Positions 52,945 to 61,749 of a DNA stretch of 64,000 nt are shown here, in pieces. Numbering within the stretch: the first letter of the stretch is position 1; every line of letters starts with the position of its first letter. The DNA lies in the NCBI GenBank assembly GCA_050944475.1, contig JBMNRD010000002.1:124001-188000 (forward strand), written 5' to 3'. Below the pieces are notes generated by a model. That model was given only the letters and a program-made list of their open reading frames with translations. It was not told where the DNA came from and ran no database searches. The position numbers and the translations under genes were made by a program. Source of the stretch: RGIG5612 sp050944475 (lineage in GTDB: Bacteria; Bacillota; Clostridia; Lachnospirales; Lachnospiraceae).

Positions 52945-53565
52945 TCAGTCTGTGCCAAACAATCTGTCTCCGGCATCGCCAAGCCCCGGGACTATGTAGC
53001 CGCGGTCGTCAAGACGCTCATCGAGGGCTGCCAATGTTATGTCCACATCGGGATGCTCGTGCTCAATACGGGCAATTCCCTCCGGAACCCCCACAAGGCA
53101 AACAAGAAGAATCTTCTGAGCACCGCGCTTTTTAATGTTCGTAATTGCAGCGGCAGCGCTTCCACCGGTTGCAAGCATCGGGTCAGTAACAATAACAATT
53201 GACTCGGGCATGTTCTTAGGGAATCTTGCATAGTATTCATGAGGCTCAAGTGTTTCAGGATCACGATACATTCCTATGTGACCGATTTTGGCTGTGGGAA
53301 TAATATCCCTAAAGCCGTCTACAAGGCCGATTCCCGCCCTCAATATAGGAACCAGAACTATCTGCTGATTTATTTCATATCCGGTAGTCTCACATATAGG
53401 GGTTTTAATCGGCTTCGTCTTAAGCGGCATCTCCCTGGTTACCTCATATGCCATGAGCTTGGCAATCTCGTCCAGGTTCTGCTTGAAAATATAAGTAGAG
53501 GTGTCTTCCTGACGCATAATGCTGAGCTTGTGTTTTATTAACGCGTGATCCAATATTGTCAACAT
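52945..53565 (-). CDS. upp: Uracil phosphoribosyltransferase
   Basis: A 206-residue Upp that salvages uracil to UMP with PRPP. The PRPP-binding motif is VIVTDPMLATGGSA, the uracil site lies in RGYIVPGLGDAGDRLFGT at the C-terminus, and RAGIGLVDGF is the family core. Start at 53565 follows AAGGGAG; longer in-frame starts (to 53628) overlap a promoter-like region. An inverted repeat lies just upstream. Confidence 0.96.
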   Translation of the reverse strand: MLTILDHALIKHKLSIMRQEDTSTYIFKQNLDEIAKLMAYEVTREMPLKTKPIKTPICETTGYEINQQIVLVPILRAGIGLVDGFRDIIPTAKIGHIGMYRDPETLEPHEYYARFPKNMPESIVIVTDPMLATGGSAAAAITNIKKRGAQKILLVCLVGVPEGIARIEHEHPDVDITLAALDERLDDRGYIVPGLGDAGDRLFGTD

Positions 53566-53595
53566 ATTTACTGCTCCCTTTACATAAAAATCCAC

Positions 53596-53610
53596 AGTGA
53601 TTTTATCACT
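53596..53610. promoter_or_regulatory. Inverted repeat over the upp promoter
   Basis: AGTGAT-ttt-ATCACT, a perfect 6-bp dyad, overlaps the TAAAAT box of a possible upp promoter (TTGTTT-17-TAAAAT on the minus strand). It may be an operator; no matching repeat was found elsewhere. Confidence 0.4.
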
Positions 53611-53620
53611 ATATATTCCC

Positions 53621-53658
53621 AAAAACAAGGTAGAAACCGATGTAGTTGCTACCCTGTT
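53621..53658 (-). terminator. Terminator after the ribbon-helix-helix gene
   Basis: AACAGGGTAG / CTACCTTGTT stem (one G-T pair) and 15-base loop, followed by TTTTTGGG on the minus strand. Confidence 0.7.
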
Positions 53659-53679
53659 AATGATTATAACCTATGCCGC

Positions 53680-53850
53680 TTATTCTCTTTCTTCATATTG
53701 TTCCAGCGATTCAATCAGCTTCAGATAATCTTGCTCAATGTAGTCTAAAACCAGTCTTCTGATGAGTCCCGAAACCGTTTCGTTCTTGTGATCCGCGAAC
53801 CTTTTTATTAAAACTCCGTCGGTCTCGCTGAGCCTCAATGATATTGTCAT
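53680..53850 (-). CDS. Ribbon-helix-helix protein, RelB/DUF6290-like orphan antitoxin
   Basis: A 56-residue protein beginning MTISLRLSETDGVLIKRFAD, with HKNETVSGLIRRLVLDYIEQ; this is the ribbon-helix-helix pattern of short RelB-like (DUF6290) antitoxins. AAAGGAGG lies eight bases before the ATG, and it has its own promoter and terminator. No RelE-type toxin gene adjoins it: upp is downstream and LCP upstream. It may be an orphan repressor acting on its own promoter or elsewhere. Confidence 0.75.
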   Translation of the reverse strand: MTISLRLSETDGVLIKRFADHKNETVSGLIRRLVLDYIEQDYLKLIESLEQYEERE

Positions 53851-53883
53851 ACCTTGTCCTCCTTTCCCTTAGGTTGGAGAAAA

Positions 53884-53913
53884 AATATAACACTCTTCGG
53901 TAATGTAAATCAA
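53884..53913 (-). promoter_or_regulatory. Promoter of the ribbon-helix-helix gene
   Basis: TTGATT (53913-53908), 18 bases, TATATT (53889-53884) on the minus strand, about 33 bases before the ATG. Confidence 0.6.
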
Positions 53914-53991
53914 TACCTTCTGCACCAAATACACCAATCAAGGCATGAACGGCTTCCTGCGGAAGTCGAAATAAACCCCCTTTTCAAGACG

Positions 53992-56178
53992 TCAATCTCC
54001 TCCGTCGTCCGTTGTGGTTTCCTCACCCGGGGTGCCGCCTCCGTCACCGGTTTTCGTTTCGGAAGCATCTTCAGTTTCAGGTTGAGTCTGTTCTGTAGTT
54101 TCAGCAGTATCTGTCCCGCTCGGATCTTTTGTCGCTTCTCCCGCCCCCGTTTCGGTCGGAGTGGTGATTTCAATTTCAGTGTCGATTTCTTCTTCACCTT
54201 CCGATTGCGTTTCCGCCTCTTCCATAATCTCTTCGTAATCGTATTCTATGGGTGTTTCGGCATCCCCGGGGTCAAGTTCGATATCTTCATCTTCCGGCTC
54301 ATCGTCAGATGTAGGAAGAAGATCTGTTATAAAAGTATAATCATCGGGCTCTTCATTCTCAATGCCGGAAAGTTTTTCACCGTTTAGCATTCTGGCCAGC
54401 AAATCCGATATATATTCAACCGACTCGGCATAGGGCATGACAACACTGAGATCCATGCCGCCCGCCGCAAAGCTGGGCTGATAAACATGGGCTCCCTTTG
54501 CCTGTACCTTGATAATCTCCCATTTTGTGCCGGTTGCAAGCTGGTTCTTTACAATCGACTTAATTTCATTTGAAGACATGTCGGTAATGGCACTGCCGCT
54601 GATTGCGTCCATCAACGCGGTATAATGAGTTATGCTGGCGGCGGACACGAGTTGATTAATCATGGCCTCTATAAGAATCTGCTGATGCTGCCCCCTTGAA
54701 AAGTCGCCTTCGGGAAGATTCTGTCTTTCTCTCGCATACATCAGTGCTGTGATTCCGTCAAAGTGGAGGTTTCCTTTCGGGAAATGCGTCTGATCAATGG
54801 CTGTAAACGCGTACGGATTGTATACTTCTACGCCGCCAATGGCATCCACAATTTTTATCAAAGACGTAAAATTTATTTTCACAAAATAGTTTATTTCCGT
54901 ATCCAGCAATTCTTCCAAGGTTGCAATCTGGGCATCCATTCCGTAAATGCCGCAATGGGTCAGTTTGTCTCTGGCATCGCCTGAAACCCCGGGGAATCTG
55001 ACGTAATAATCCCTCGGAATCGAAACAAGCAACACTTGAGCATTCTTGGGGTTGACGACCGCAAGCATGTTTACGTCACTTCGTCCGTCGGCTTCAAGTC
55101 CTTCAAACTGGTCGTTTCCGCTGATGTAGATTACAAAGGGCTCACCCAGAACATCAACCTTTTTCGTCGTGGATGAAGCCTTGGTCTTTTCCGCTTTAAT
55201 CTTTATCGTGCCGATAATCCGTACCTTTGACTTGTATTCTTCATCAAAAACTTCAAGAAGACCTCCCGTGGAGCTTTCGTAGAAAATCGCACCTGCGGTT
55301 TTTTCATACAGAGCCTCCTGAAGAAGGTCAGCGGACGAATAATCCTGTGTTTTTATTTCTTTCTTACCGGTCCGCTTTCGAAGGACTTCCAGTGCCTTTT
55401 CAAATTCCTCGGTCTCAAGAACCTTCGATGTACCGAAAACATAATCCGCAGCATCCTTGATAGATTCGGCCTTGTCATCCTTCAGCACGGCAACGTAGTA
55501 AACCTTATAACCGGCTGCTCCCCCCGTAATGGCTGCAATAGTACTGTCGGCTATCACAATGTAAATGCTTCCGATGAGCAGAATAAATGACATCAGGACG
55601 GAAAGAATCATTCCTGCAATTTTCCCTGCGTTTTTTCGGCTTTTTCGAAGGAAAAAAGCTATGACAACCAGTCCTACCAGCAATACCGCAAGCACAATTA
55701 CCATCCACACAAGCAGCACATTCAGCTTTATTACCACTATGACAAAGACTGCGGACAGTATTGCATGCAATGCAAGGGCCACCAGAGAAATAATTTTAAT
55801 ATTCCTGTTTTTTCCGTTTGACTGTCCGTTGCCGGATTTTCTGCTTTTTCCGGAATTCCCGCCGTTGTGATTGTTCGCGGCATTACGGTTGTTTACGACT
55901 CGATGATTATTTCCGGCTCTGTACATATTGCCGCCATTATGATTATTACCCTTATCGCGAGGATTCCCGGCATTGCCGTTGCCTCCGTTTTTTTCGAGTC
56001 CGGATTTTTTTGTTCTTACGGAAGATGAGTTTCCGGGACCGGCAAACACAGCCTCTTTTCCGGCGGCTGAAAGCGCCTTTACAGACGATGCGCCCTCCCT
56101 GCGCTGCGCAGAGCGTGCTGTGCCTGCCGAAGACTCTCTTATATATTTTATACTGTCCTTCTTGCCTTTGTATTTCAA
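53992..56178 (-). CDS. LytR-CpsA-Psr (LCP) family protein with Asn/Gly-rich N-terminus and acidic C-terminal tail
   Basis: A 728-residue membrane protein. Residues about 1-130 are cytoplasmic and low in complexity, with NNHNGGN-type units; three membrane helices follow (about 130-215). An accessory domain (about 220-345) comes before the LCP catalytic domain (about 350-600: VSIPRDYYVRFPG, DKLTHCGIYG, DAIGGVEVYNPY, YARERQNLPEGDFSRGQHQQ), which transfers wall polymers onto peptidoglycan outside the cell. The last 125 residues are Glu/Asp/Thr-rich. It starts with TTG, four bases after its paralogue, with a poor ribosome site, so the start is uncertain. Confidence 0.85.
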   Translation of the reverse strand: MKYKGKKDSIKYIRESSAGTARSAQRREGASSVKALSAAGKEAVFAGPGNSSSVRTKKSGLEKNGGNGNAGNPRDKGNNHNGGNMYRAGNNHRVVNNRNAANNHNGGNSGKSRKSGNGQSNGKNRNIKIISLVALALHAILSAVFVIVVIKLNVLLVWMVIVLAVLLVGLVVIAFFLRKSRKNAGKIAGMILSVLMSFILLIGSIYIVIADSTIAAITGGAAGYKVYYVAVLKDDKAESIKDAADYVFGTSKVLETEEFEKALEVLRKRTGKKEIKTQDYSSADLLQEALYEKTAGAIFYESSTGGLLEVFDEEYKSKVRIIGTIKIKAEKTKASSTTKKVDVLGEPFVIYISGNDQFEGLEADGRSDVNMLAVVNPKNAQVLLVSIPRDYYVRFPGVSGDARDKLTHCGIYGMDAQIATLEELLDTEINYFVKINFTSLIKIVDAIGGVEVYNPYAFTAIDQTHFPKGNLHFDGITALMYARERQNLPEGDFSRGQHQQILIEAMINQLVSAASITHYTALMDAISGSAITDMSSNEIKSIVKNQLATGTKWEIIKVQAKGAHVYQPSFAAGGMDLSVVMPYAESVEYISDLLARMLNGEKLSGIENEEPDDYTFITDLLPTSDDEPEDEDIELDPGDAETPIEYDYEEIMEEAETQSEGEEEIDTEIEITTPTETGAGEATKDPSGTDTAETTEQTQPETEDASETKTGDGGGTPGEETTTDDGGD

Positions 56179-56181
56179 GCT

Positions 56182-57741
56182 TTAACTGTCCTCATCTGTG
56201 GCGGTCCCCTCTGCAGAAACCTGTGAATCGACTATCTCCCCCGCTAAAACACGCTTGATAAGTTCGGCGGTTTGCCGCACGCTGTCCTCATCGGGAACAA
56301 TCACAAAAAGTTCTTCGCCGCCTGCCGCATATGAAGGCATAGAAGCGGATGTACCCATAGCCTGAGATTTTACAATCTCCCAGCCGCCCCCTTCATCAAG
56401 CTGCTTCTTCGCAACTGATTTAATAAATGATTCCGACATATTGGTTATAGCGCATCTGTTAATAACATCAAGGAACTTTGTATAATTTGCAATACTGGAA
56501 ATAGATACAAGCTTATCCACCATTGCCTCGATTATAATCTGCTGATGTTCTCCCCTTGAAATATCACCGTCGGGAAGGGATTTCCTCTCTCTGGCATACT
56601 GCAATGACTCCCAGCCGTCAAGCCACATCTCGCCTTCGCCGTAATACAAATCATAGTAAGTGGTTGAAAAGGCATAAGGATTATAAATCGTTATGCCCCC
56701 GATGACATTTATTATGTCAACAACGGAGGTAAAATTCACCCTGATATAATAATCAATATCTATATCGAAGAGCTCCTCCAATGTCATGGTATGGATGTGG
56801 ATTCCATATATGCCGGCATGGGTAAGTTTGTCCCTGTCATCTCCGGTAATATGCGGGAATTTCACATAATAATCGCGTGGGATCGAAACAAGCAGGATCT
56901 GCCTTGTTTCGAAATTTACCACCGCGAGCATGCTTACATCGCACCTGCCCGTAACCGAGACGTCAAAATACTCATCACTGCCGCTGATAAGTACAACAAA
57001 GGGTTCGATAACGATTTCCTCAGCAGCAATGGGTGTCTCCTCTTCCGGCTCCTTAGTCTCGGCTTCCGCTACACCCCCGGGCAATGTCCCCGCCTCTGCA
57101 GCCTTTTTTATCGTAATCTCGCCGATTATTTTTGTGTCAAGATAATAATTTTCATTCATATCGCCAAGGATGCCGCCAAGAGCTCCTTCATAGAAAAGGG
57201 CCTGCACCTTGCCGTCATAGAAATCCTCCATCATGGCGCCGATTCCGTCATAATCAGTCCTTGAAACCTCTGTCTGTGCCGCCTCATTCAATAAGACAAT
57301 GGCATCGGAGAAGTCGCTCTTTTCAAAGGAGGAAATCGTACCGAATTTATAACCGGCAGCATCCGCAATGCTTTCCGCCTTGTCGTCGGCCATAACCACA
57401 ACCTTATAGACAAGAATGTCGTATCCTTCGTCAGTAATGGTTTTTAAAGTTTTATCGGTTGCGAAAATGTAATAGCTGCTTATGGCAAGAATTATACTCA
57501 TAATCAATGAAACAACAATTGAAATAATACCGGGTACTGTTGATTTTTTGCGGAGGAAAAACACCACTTCGAAAATCAGTATCAGGACAATAATTGCTAT
57601 GGCGATATAAACAGGCGGAAAAACATTGAAGTTGATTAAAACGATTGCAAAAATGACAATGCATAATGCCATGAGAATCATTGTAATCAGACTGATTATC
57701 CTTAGCGTTTTTTTCTTATTCTCCAATTTATGCTCCTTCAT
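56182..57741 (-). CDS. LytR-CpsA-Psr (LCP) family protein
   Basis: A 519-residue paralogue of the next gene, with the same order: three N-terminal membrane helices (about 15-110), accessory domain with KVVVMADDKAESIADAAGY, then the LCP domain (VSIPRDYYVKFPHITGD, DKLTHAGIYGIH, YARERKSLPDGDISRGEHQQ) with the Arg residues that bind the polyprenyl pyrophosphate. It lacks the Asn/Gly-rich start and long acidic tail. Start taken at 57741; a TTG at 57762 is possible and neither has a strong ribosome site. The pair is likely co-transcribed. Confidence 0.87.
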   Translation of the reverse strand: MKEHKLENKKKTLRIISLITMILMALCIVIFAIVLINFNVFPPVYIAIAIIVLILIFEVVFFLRKKSTVPGIISIVVSLIMSIILAISSYYIFATDKTLKTITDEGYDILVYKVVVMADDKAESIADAAGYKFGTISSFEKSDFSDAIVLLNEAAQTEVSRTDYDGIGAMMEDFYDGKVQALFYEGALGGILGDMNENYYLDTKIIGEITIKKAAEAGTLPGGVAEAETKEPEEETPIAAEEIVIEPFVVLISGSDEYFDVSVTGRCDVSMLAVVNFETRQILLVSIPRDYYVKFPHITGDDRDKLTHAGIYGIHIHTMTLEELFDIDIDYYIRVNFTSVVDIINVIGGITIYNPYAFSTTYYDLYYGEGEMWLDGWESLQYARERKSLPDGDISRGEHQQIIIEAMVDKLVSISSIANYTKFLDVINRCAITNMSESFIKSVAKKQLDEGGGWEIVKSQAMGTSASMPSYAAGGEELFVIVPDEDSVRQTAELIKRVLAGEIVDSQVSAEGTATDEDS

Positions 57742-57800
57742 GGAAACTTTAATGCCAAACAAGCAAGAGCAGGCGCCCCTGAAAATCCTTCAATAAAAAA

Positions 57801-57875
57801 TCGGGGTAACAGGATTTGAACCTGCGACCTCACGGCCCCCAGCCGTGCGCTCTAGCCAAACTGAGCCATACCCCG
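57801..57875 (-). tRNA. tRNA-Pro (anticodon GGG)
   Basis: Minus strand 75 bases: acceptor CGGGGTA / TACCCCG, D arm with GCTCAG and TGGCTAGAGC, anticodon arm CACGG-CTGGGGG-CCGTG giving GGG, T arm with CAGGTTCGAATCCTG, discriminator A. CCA is not encoded. A T-run follows, which may help end transcription. Confidence 0.93.
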
Positions 57876-58004
57876 TATCACGGTTACATATATTAAACTA
57901 TAAGAAGTAAAAAAGCAATTCATAATTTCTCAAAATAAAGTTTTTCTGAATCCTTTTAAATAATTCGCTGTGTCGGTTCAGTCCTTTTTCCATTGGCTGA
58001 ATTA

Positions 58005-58035
58005 AGGACCAAAGCATCTGTAATGCTTTGGTCCT
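58005..58035 (-). terminator. Terminator of the xpt-BMP importer operon
   Basis: A perfect 13-bp stem AGGACCAAAGCAT / ATGCTTTGGTCCT with a 5-base loop, followed by TTAATT on the minus strand, right after the last permease gene. Confidence 0.75.
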
Positions 58036-58059
58036 GTGAACCATCCTATAAATATAAAG

Positions 58060-59055
58060 CTATCGGTCCTCTCTGAAATATGACAAGCCCAGACTTGCAG
58101 GCGGCTGATTTTCTTTTTTATTTCGTATGCTGGTGAAAATCAGCACAATAATCGTAAATATGTACGGTGCCATCATGTATATTTCCTTGATGGCAAGGTT
58201 TGTTCCAGTGGGGATGAACACGTTCAGTATGTAAAGGCCTCCGAAAAGTATGGAAGCCCAGATGCTGTGCGCCGGCCTCCAAATTGTAAAAATAACCAAA
58301 GCAATAGCCAGCCAGCCTCTGTCGCCGAAAGCATCATTTGACCATACCCCGCTGGCATAGTCCATTACGTAATACAGTCCTCCGAGTCCGGAAATCATGG
58401 CGCCTATACAAGTGGCAAAATATTTATACCTCGTAACGTTTATTCCCGCGGCATCTGCCGTAGCGGGATTTTCACCGACAGCGCGCAGATCCAGTCCCGT
58501 GTGTGTCTTTGAAATAACAAAAGACGAAATCAGAGCCAAGGCGATGGCAAGATATGCAAGGAAACTGTATGAAAGAAATATTTGTCCGAACCATCCCAGT
58601 TTTTCCGCAAAAGGAAGGGAAGCACTGAAAAATATGCTTGTCTTTGACAAGGCAATCGAGGGCACATCCGCTTTTGAAAGTTTGATAAGCGAGCCGCCGA
58701 AGAAGTTCCCGAAGCCGACGCCGAAGGTTGTCATGGCAAGACCCGTTACATTCTGGTTTGCCCTGAGAGAAACCGTCAAAAAGCAATACAAAAGTCCCAT
58801 CAGAAGAGAGCCGATAAGGCAGCATGTGAATGGAATAGCCACAGCCGGAAAAGGAGCCATATTTGCCGGCCCGACTGTGGTTTCATACGCAAAGGCTCCG
58901 ATTACTCCGCATATGCCGCCCACATACATAATTCCCGCCGTTCCGAGGTTAAGATTGCCGCTCTTTTCCGTTACGGTTTCTCCGACGCTGCCGAACATCA
59001 AAGGGATTCCCTGGGCAACTGCCCTTGGGATAAAGCTGATCAGGAAGTTAAACAT
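58060..59055 (-). CDS. BMP-type nucleoside ABC transporter permease (YufQ/NupQ-like)
   Basis: A 331-residue permease with about nine membrane segments: AQGIPLMFGSVGETVTEKSGNLNLGTAGIM at the start and RAVGENPATADAAGINVTRYKY in the cytoplasmic loop, the marks of the second permease of BMP/PnrA-type nucleoside importers. Its ATG overlaps the stop of the first permease by one base (TAATG). It is the last gene in the xpt operon. Purine nucleosides are the likely cargo, from the gene neighbours. Confidence 0.88.
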   Translation of the reverse strand: MFNFLISFIPRAVAQGIPLMFGSVGETVTEKSGNLNLGTAGIMYVGGICGVIGAFAYETTVGPANMAPFPAVAIPFTCCLIGSLLMGLLYCFLTVSLRANQNVTGLAMTTFGVGFGNFFGGSLIKLSKADVPSIALSKTSIFFSASLPFAEKLGWFGQIFLSYSFLAYLAIALALISSFVISKTHTGLDLRAVGENPATADAAGINVTRYKYFATCIGAMISGLGGLYYVMDYASGVWSNDAFGDRGWLAIALVIFTIWRPAHSIWASILFGGLYILNVFIPTGTNLAIKEIYMMAPYIFTIIVLIFTSIRNKKENQPPASLGLSYFREDR

Positions 59056-60146
59056 TATGCCGCCTCCCTTTTTGATTTTCTGAAAGTAATGTTGTAATTA
59101 AGAAAAAATTCGCTCCCCAGAATGAAGAAAAGAATTATTCCCGTGATAATCGCACCATAGGAGCTGTTAAGGCCGAATATGGTGGTAATCTCTGAAGCAC
59201 CCCTGTCAAGGAATACCAGCAGGAAAGTTGTGAGAATCATCGCGAATGGATTGAACTTGGCAAGCCAGGCAACCATTACCCCTGTAAACCCCCTGCCGTT
59301 AATCAGGGTTGTAGTAAGGGTATGATCCGTCCCGCCCACTAACAGCAATCCGGCAACGCCGCAAAGGGCGCCGGATAAAACCATGGTTCTGATAATAACC
59401 TTATCAACCTTGATCCCGACATAAACGGCGGTGGATTCAGATTCACCGACAACAGACAGCTCATAGCCCTGCTTGGTATACTTCATATAAATAAACATCA
59501 GAATTGTCAGCAATGCCACCACAATGACATTCAGCAGATATTTTTGCCCTGCTATCTGCGGAAACCAGCCTGCTTGAGTGCTTTGATTGATAATTCCGAT
59601 CTTGCCGGCTCCTTTAGGAACTTCCCAGAAAATAACAAAGAAAGCAACCAGCTGAATGGCCACATAGTTCATCATCAGGGTGAAAAGCGTCTCATTGGTG
59701 TTAAATTTCGCCTTAAAGAATGCGGGGATAACTCCCCAGATAATTCCGCCGGCAACGGATGCAGCTACCATGATTGCAATCAGCAGCCAGTTGGGAATCT
59801 TATCCCCTAAAAGAATCATTGCGGCAGAAGCCCCGAGGGCTCCCATAAGGGCCTGTCCGTCGCCGCCCAGATTCCAGAATCTCATACGGAACGCAGGCGC
59901 AAGGGCAAGAGAAATACAAAGCAAAATAGCCATATTCTGAAGCAGCATCCAGAACTTTCTTGTAGTCCCGAATACACCCTCCATCATGGTGACATATACA
60001 CTTAACGGGTTGAGTCCCGTTGTCATCATGGTAATGATTCCGCAGAGCACGAGAGCAAGTATAATCGCAGCAATTCTTATTGCCCAAGCCTTATACCATA
60101 CTACATCTTTTTTTCTTGTTATATGAAACAGAGGCGTCCTATTCAT
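59055..60146 (-). CDS. BMP-type nucleoside ABC transporter permease (YufP/NupP-like)
   Basis: A 363-residue permease with about ten membrane segments and hallmarks RFWNLGGDGQALMGALG, FNTNETLFTLMMNYVA and GESESTAVYVGIKVDK. The start ATG at 60146 has GAGGAGAAG upstream and overlaps the ATPase gene by eight bases; a GTG at 60161 is excluded by that site. It pairs with the downstream permease. Confidence 0.88.
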   Translation of the reverse strand: MNRTPLFHITRKKDVVWYKAWAIRIAAIILALVLCGIITMMTTGLNPLSVYVTMMEGVFGTTRKFWMLLQNMAILLCISLALAPAFRMRFWNLGGDGQALMGALGASAAMILLGDKIPNWLLIAIMVAASVAGGIIWGVIPAFFKAKFNTNETLFTLMMNYVAIQLVAFFVIFWEVPKGAGKIGIINQSTQAGWFPQIAGQKYLLNVIVVALLTILMFIYMKYTKQGYELSVVGESESTAVYVGIKVDKVIIRTMVLSGALCGVAGLLLVGGTDHTLTTTLINGRGFTGVMVAWLAKFNPFAMILTTFLLVFLDRGASEITTIFGLNSSYGAIITGIILFFILGSEFFLNYNITFRKSKREAA

Positions 60147-61677
60147 CAGCTTCTCCTCCACTCATTTTTGTCATCAATAAACCGACCTCATTTTTGTTTG
60201 TTGTCCTGCCGTCAACAATTCCCGACACGCGGCCGTCGCACAGTACAACGATTCTGTCGCAAAGCTCCAGAAGGACATCAAGATCTTCTCCGACATATAT
60301 CACCGCAACGCCGGCGGCCTTCTGTCTGTTAATCAGGTCATATATGGTATAAGATGAATTAATGTCAAGTCCGCGCACGGCATAGGCGGTCAAAAGCACG
60401 GTAGGCGCCGATGCTATTTCCCTACCGACAAGAACCTTTTGCACGTTTCCGCCGGAAAGTTTGCGCACAGCGGTTGTAATGCTCGGCGTAGTTACATCAA
60501 GTTCCTCCACGACGTGCTCAGCAAGAATATACGGAGCTTTTCTGTCTGTAAAAAGCCCCGCGCCGTTTCGGAAAGAACGGAGCATCATATTATCAGCAAG
60601 GTTCATGCTGCCGACAAGTCCCATTCCGAGTCTGTCTTCAGGGACGAAAGAAAGGGTTACTCCCAGCTCTGCAATCTTCAAGGGGTCCTTGCCTATCAGT
60701 TCATCACTTGAGCCGTCATCATTTATAAAAGCCACAGAGCCGGACTCAACTCTCTGAAGTCCTGCAATGGACTCCAGAAGCTCTTTTTGTCCGTTTCCGG
60801 CGATTCCGGCAATCCCGAGTATTTCCCCGCTCATTGCCGTAAAGGAAACGTCCTGCAGCTTGTAAACTCCCTCGATGTTCTTAACGGTAAGCCCTTCAAC
60901 TATAATCCTCGGCTTAGGATTTTCGGGCTCCCTGCGTTCTATGTTAAGTGTTACGGCGCGGCCGACCATAGCGTCCGTCAACTCCTGAATGTTGGCGTCC
61001 TTTGTAACCACATCGCAAACGTATTTTCCTTTTCTAAGTATCGCAACACGGTCGGAAATCTCAAGCACCTCATTCAGCTTATGGGTAATGATAATTATCG
61101 ACTTGCCGTCAGCCTTCATGTTGCGAAGTACATTAAACAGATTCTCCGATTCCTGAGGCGTGAGCACCGCCGTAGGTTCGTCAAGAATCAATATATCCGC
61201 TCCCCTGTAAAGGACCTTGATGATTTCAACAGTCTGCTTTTGGGAAACATTCATATCGTAAATCTTTTGGGTGGGGTCAAATTCAAATCCGTACCTGTCG
61301 GCTATCTTCTTGATTTTTTCTGCGGAAGCCTTAAGGTCCAGCCTGCCCTTCTCCTTCAGGCCGAGAATGATATTTTCCGTTGCGGTCAGCACGTCAACCA
61401 GCTTAAAATGCTGGTGAATCATTCCGATACCGAGGTCGAAGGCGTCTCCGGGTGCAGCAATGGTAACCTTCTTACCCCTTACGGTTATTTCCCCCTCATC
61501 GGGAAAGTATATGCCGGAAATCATATTCATAAGGGTTGTTTTACCCGAACCGTTTTCCCCCAGTAACGCTAAAATCTCACCCTCGAACACGTCAAGGCAG
61601 ACCCCTTCATTTGCGATTATGTTTCCGAATCTTTTAGTTATATTTCGCAGTTGCAATATGGGAACCTTTGTTTCCAC
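60139..61677 (-). CDS. BMP-type nucleoside ABC transporter ATP-binding protein (YufO/NupO-like)
   Basis: A 512-residue tandem ATPase. The first domain has Walker A LLGENGSGKTTL and Walker B ILILDEPTAVLTP, but its signature is NVSQKQTVE where LSVG is usual. The second domain has no Walker A lysine motif (GIAGNGQKELL, normal for the family), a proper LSGGNVQKV signature and a changed Walker B region (VLLTAYAVRGLD, family AxQPTRGLD). Start GTG at 61677 has AAAGGAG six bases upstream; the ATG at 61698 has none. Whether the changed signature reduces activity is unknown. Confidence 0.88.
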   Translation of the reverse strand: METKVPILQLRNITKRFGNIIANEGVCLDVFEGEILALLGENGSGKTTLMNMISGIYFPDEGEITVRGKKVTIAAPGDAFDLGIGMIHQHFKLVDVLTATENIILGLKEKGRLDLKASAEKIKKIADRYGFEFDPTQKIYDMNVSQKQTVEIIKVLYRGADILILDEPTAVLTPQESENLFNVLRNMKADGKSIIIITHKLNEVLEISDRVAILRKGKYVCDVVTKDANIQELTDAMVGRAVTLNIERREPENPKPRIIVEGLTVKNIEGVYKLQDVSFTAMSGEILGIAGIAGNGQKELLESIAGLQRVESGSVAFINDDGSSDELIGKDPLKIAELGVTLSFVPEDRLGMGLVGSMNLADNMMLRSFRNGAGLFTDRKAPYILAEHVVEELDVTTPSITTAVRKLSGGNVQKVLVGREIASAPTVLLTAYAVRGLDINSSYTIYDLINRQKAAGVAVIYVGEDLDVLLELCDRIVVLCDGRVSGIVDGRTTNKNEVGLLMTKMSGGEADE

Positions 61678-61704
61678 AATATTCTCCTTTGTGCACATGA
61701 AAAA

Positions 61705-61732
61705 CCGGGGAGACTCCGAAACGAAGTCCCCC
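61705..61732 (-). terminator. Hairpin between bmpA-like and ATPase genes (partial terminator)
   Basis: GGGGACT / AGTCTCCCC stem with a loop of about eight bases, followed by GGTTTTTC on the minus strand. The T-run makes this the most terminator-like of the three hairpins found after binding-protein genes. Confidence 0.7.
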
Positions 61733-61749
61733 CTATTATATTTAAATAA

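Noticed and set aside
55900..56000. CRISPR-like or satellite repeat in the Asn/Gly-rich region of the LCP gene
   Set aside because: Repeats are irregular, in frame and explained by low-complexity protein sequence.
60787..61566. Plus-strand open frame of 259 codons
   Set aside because: Antisense to the tandem ATPase gene, whose motifs are unambiguous.
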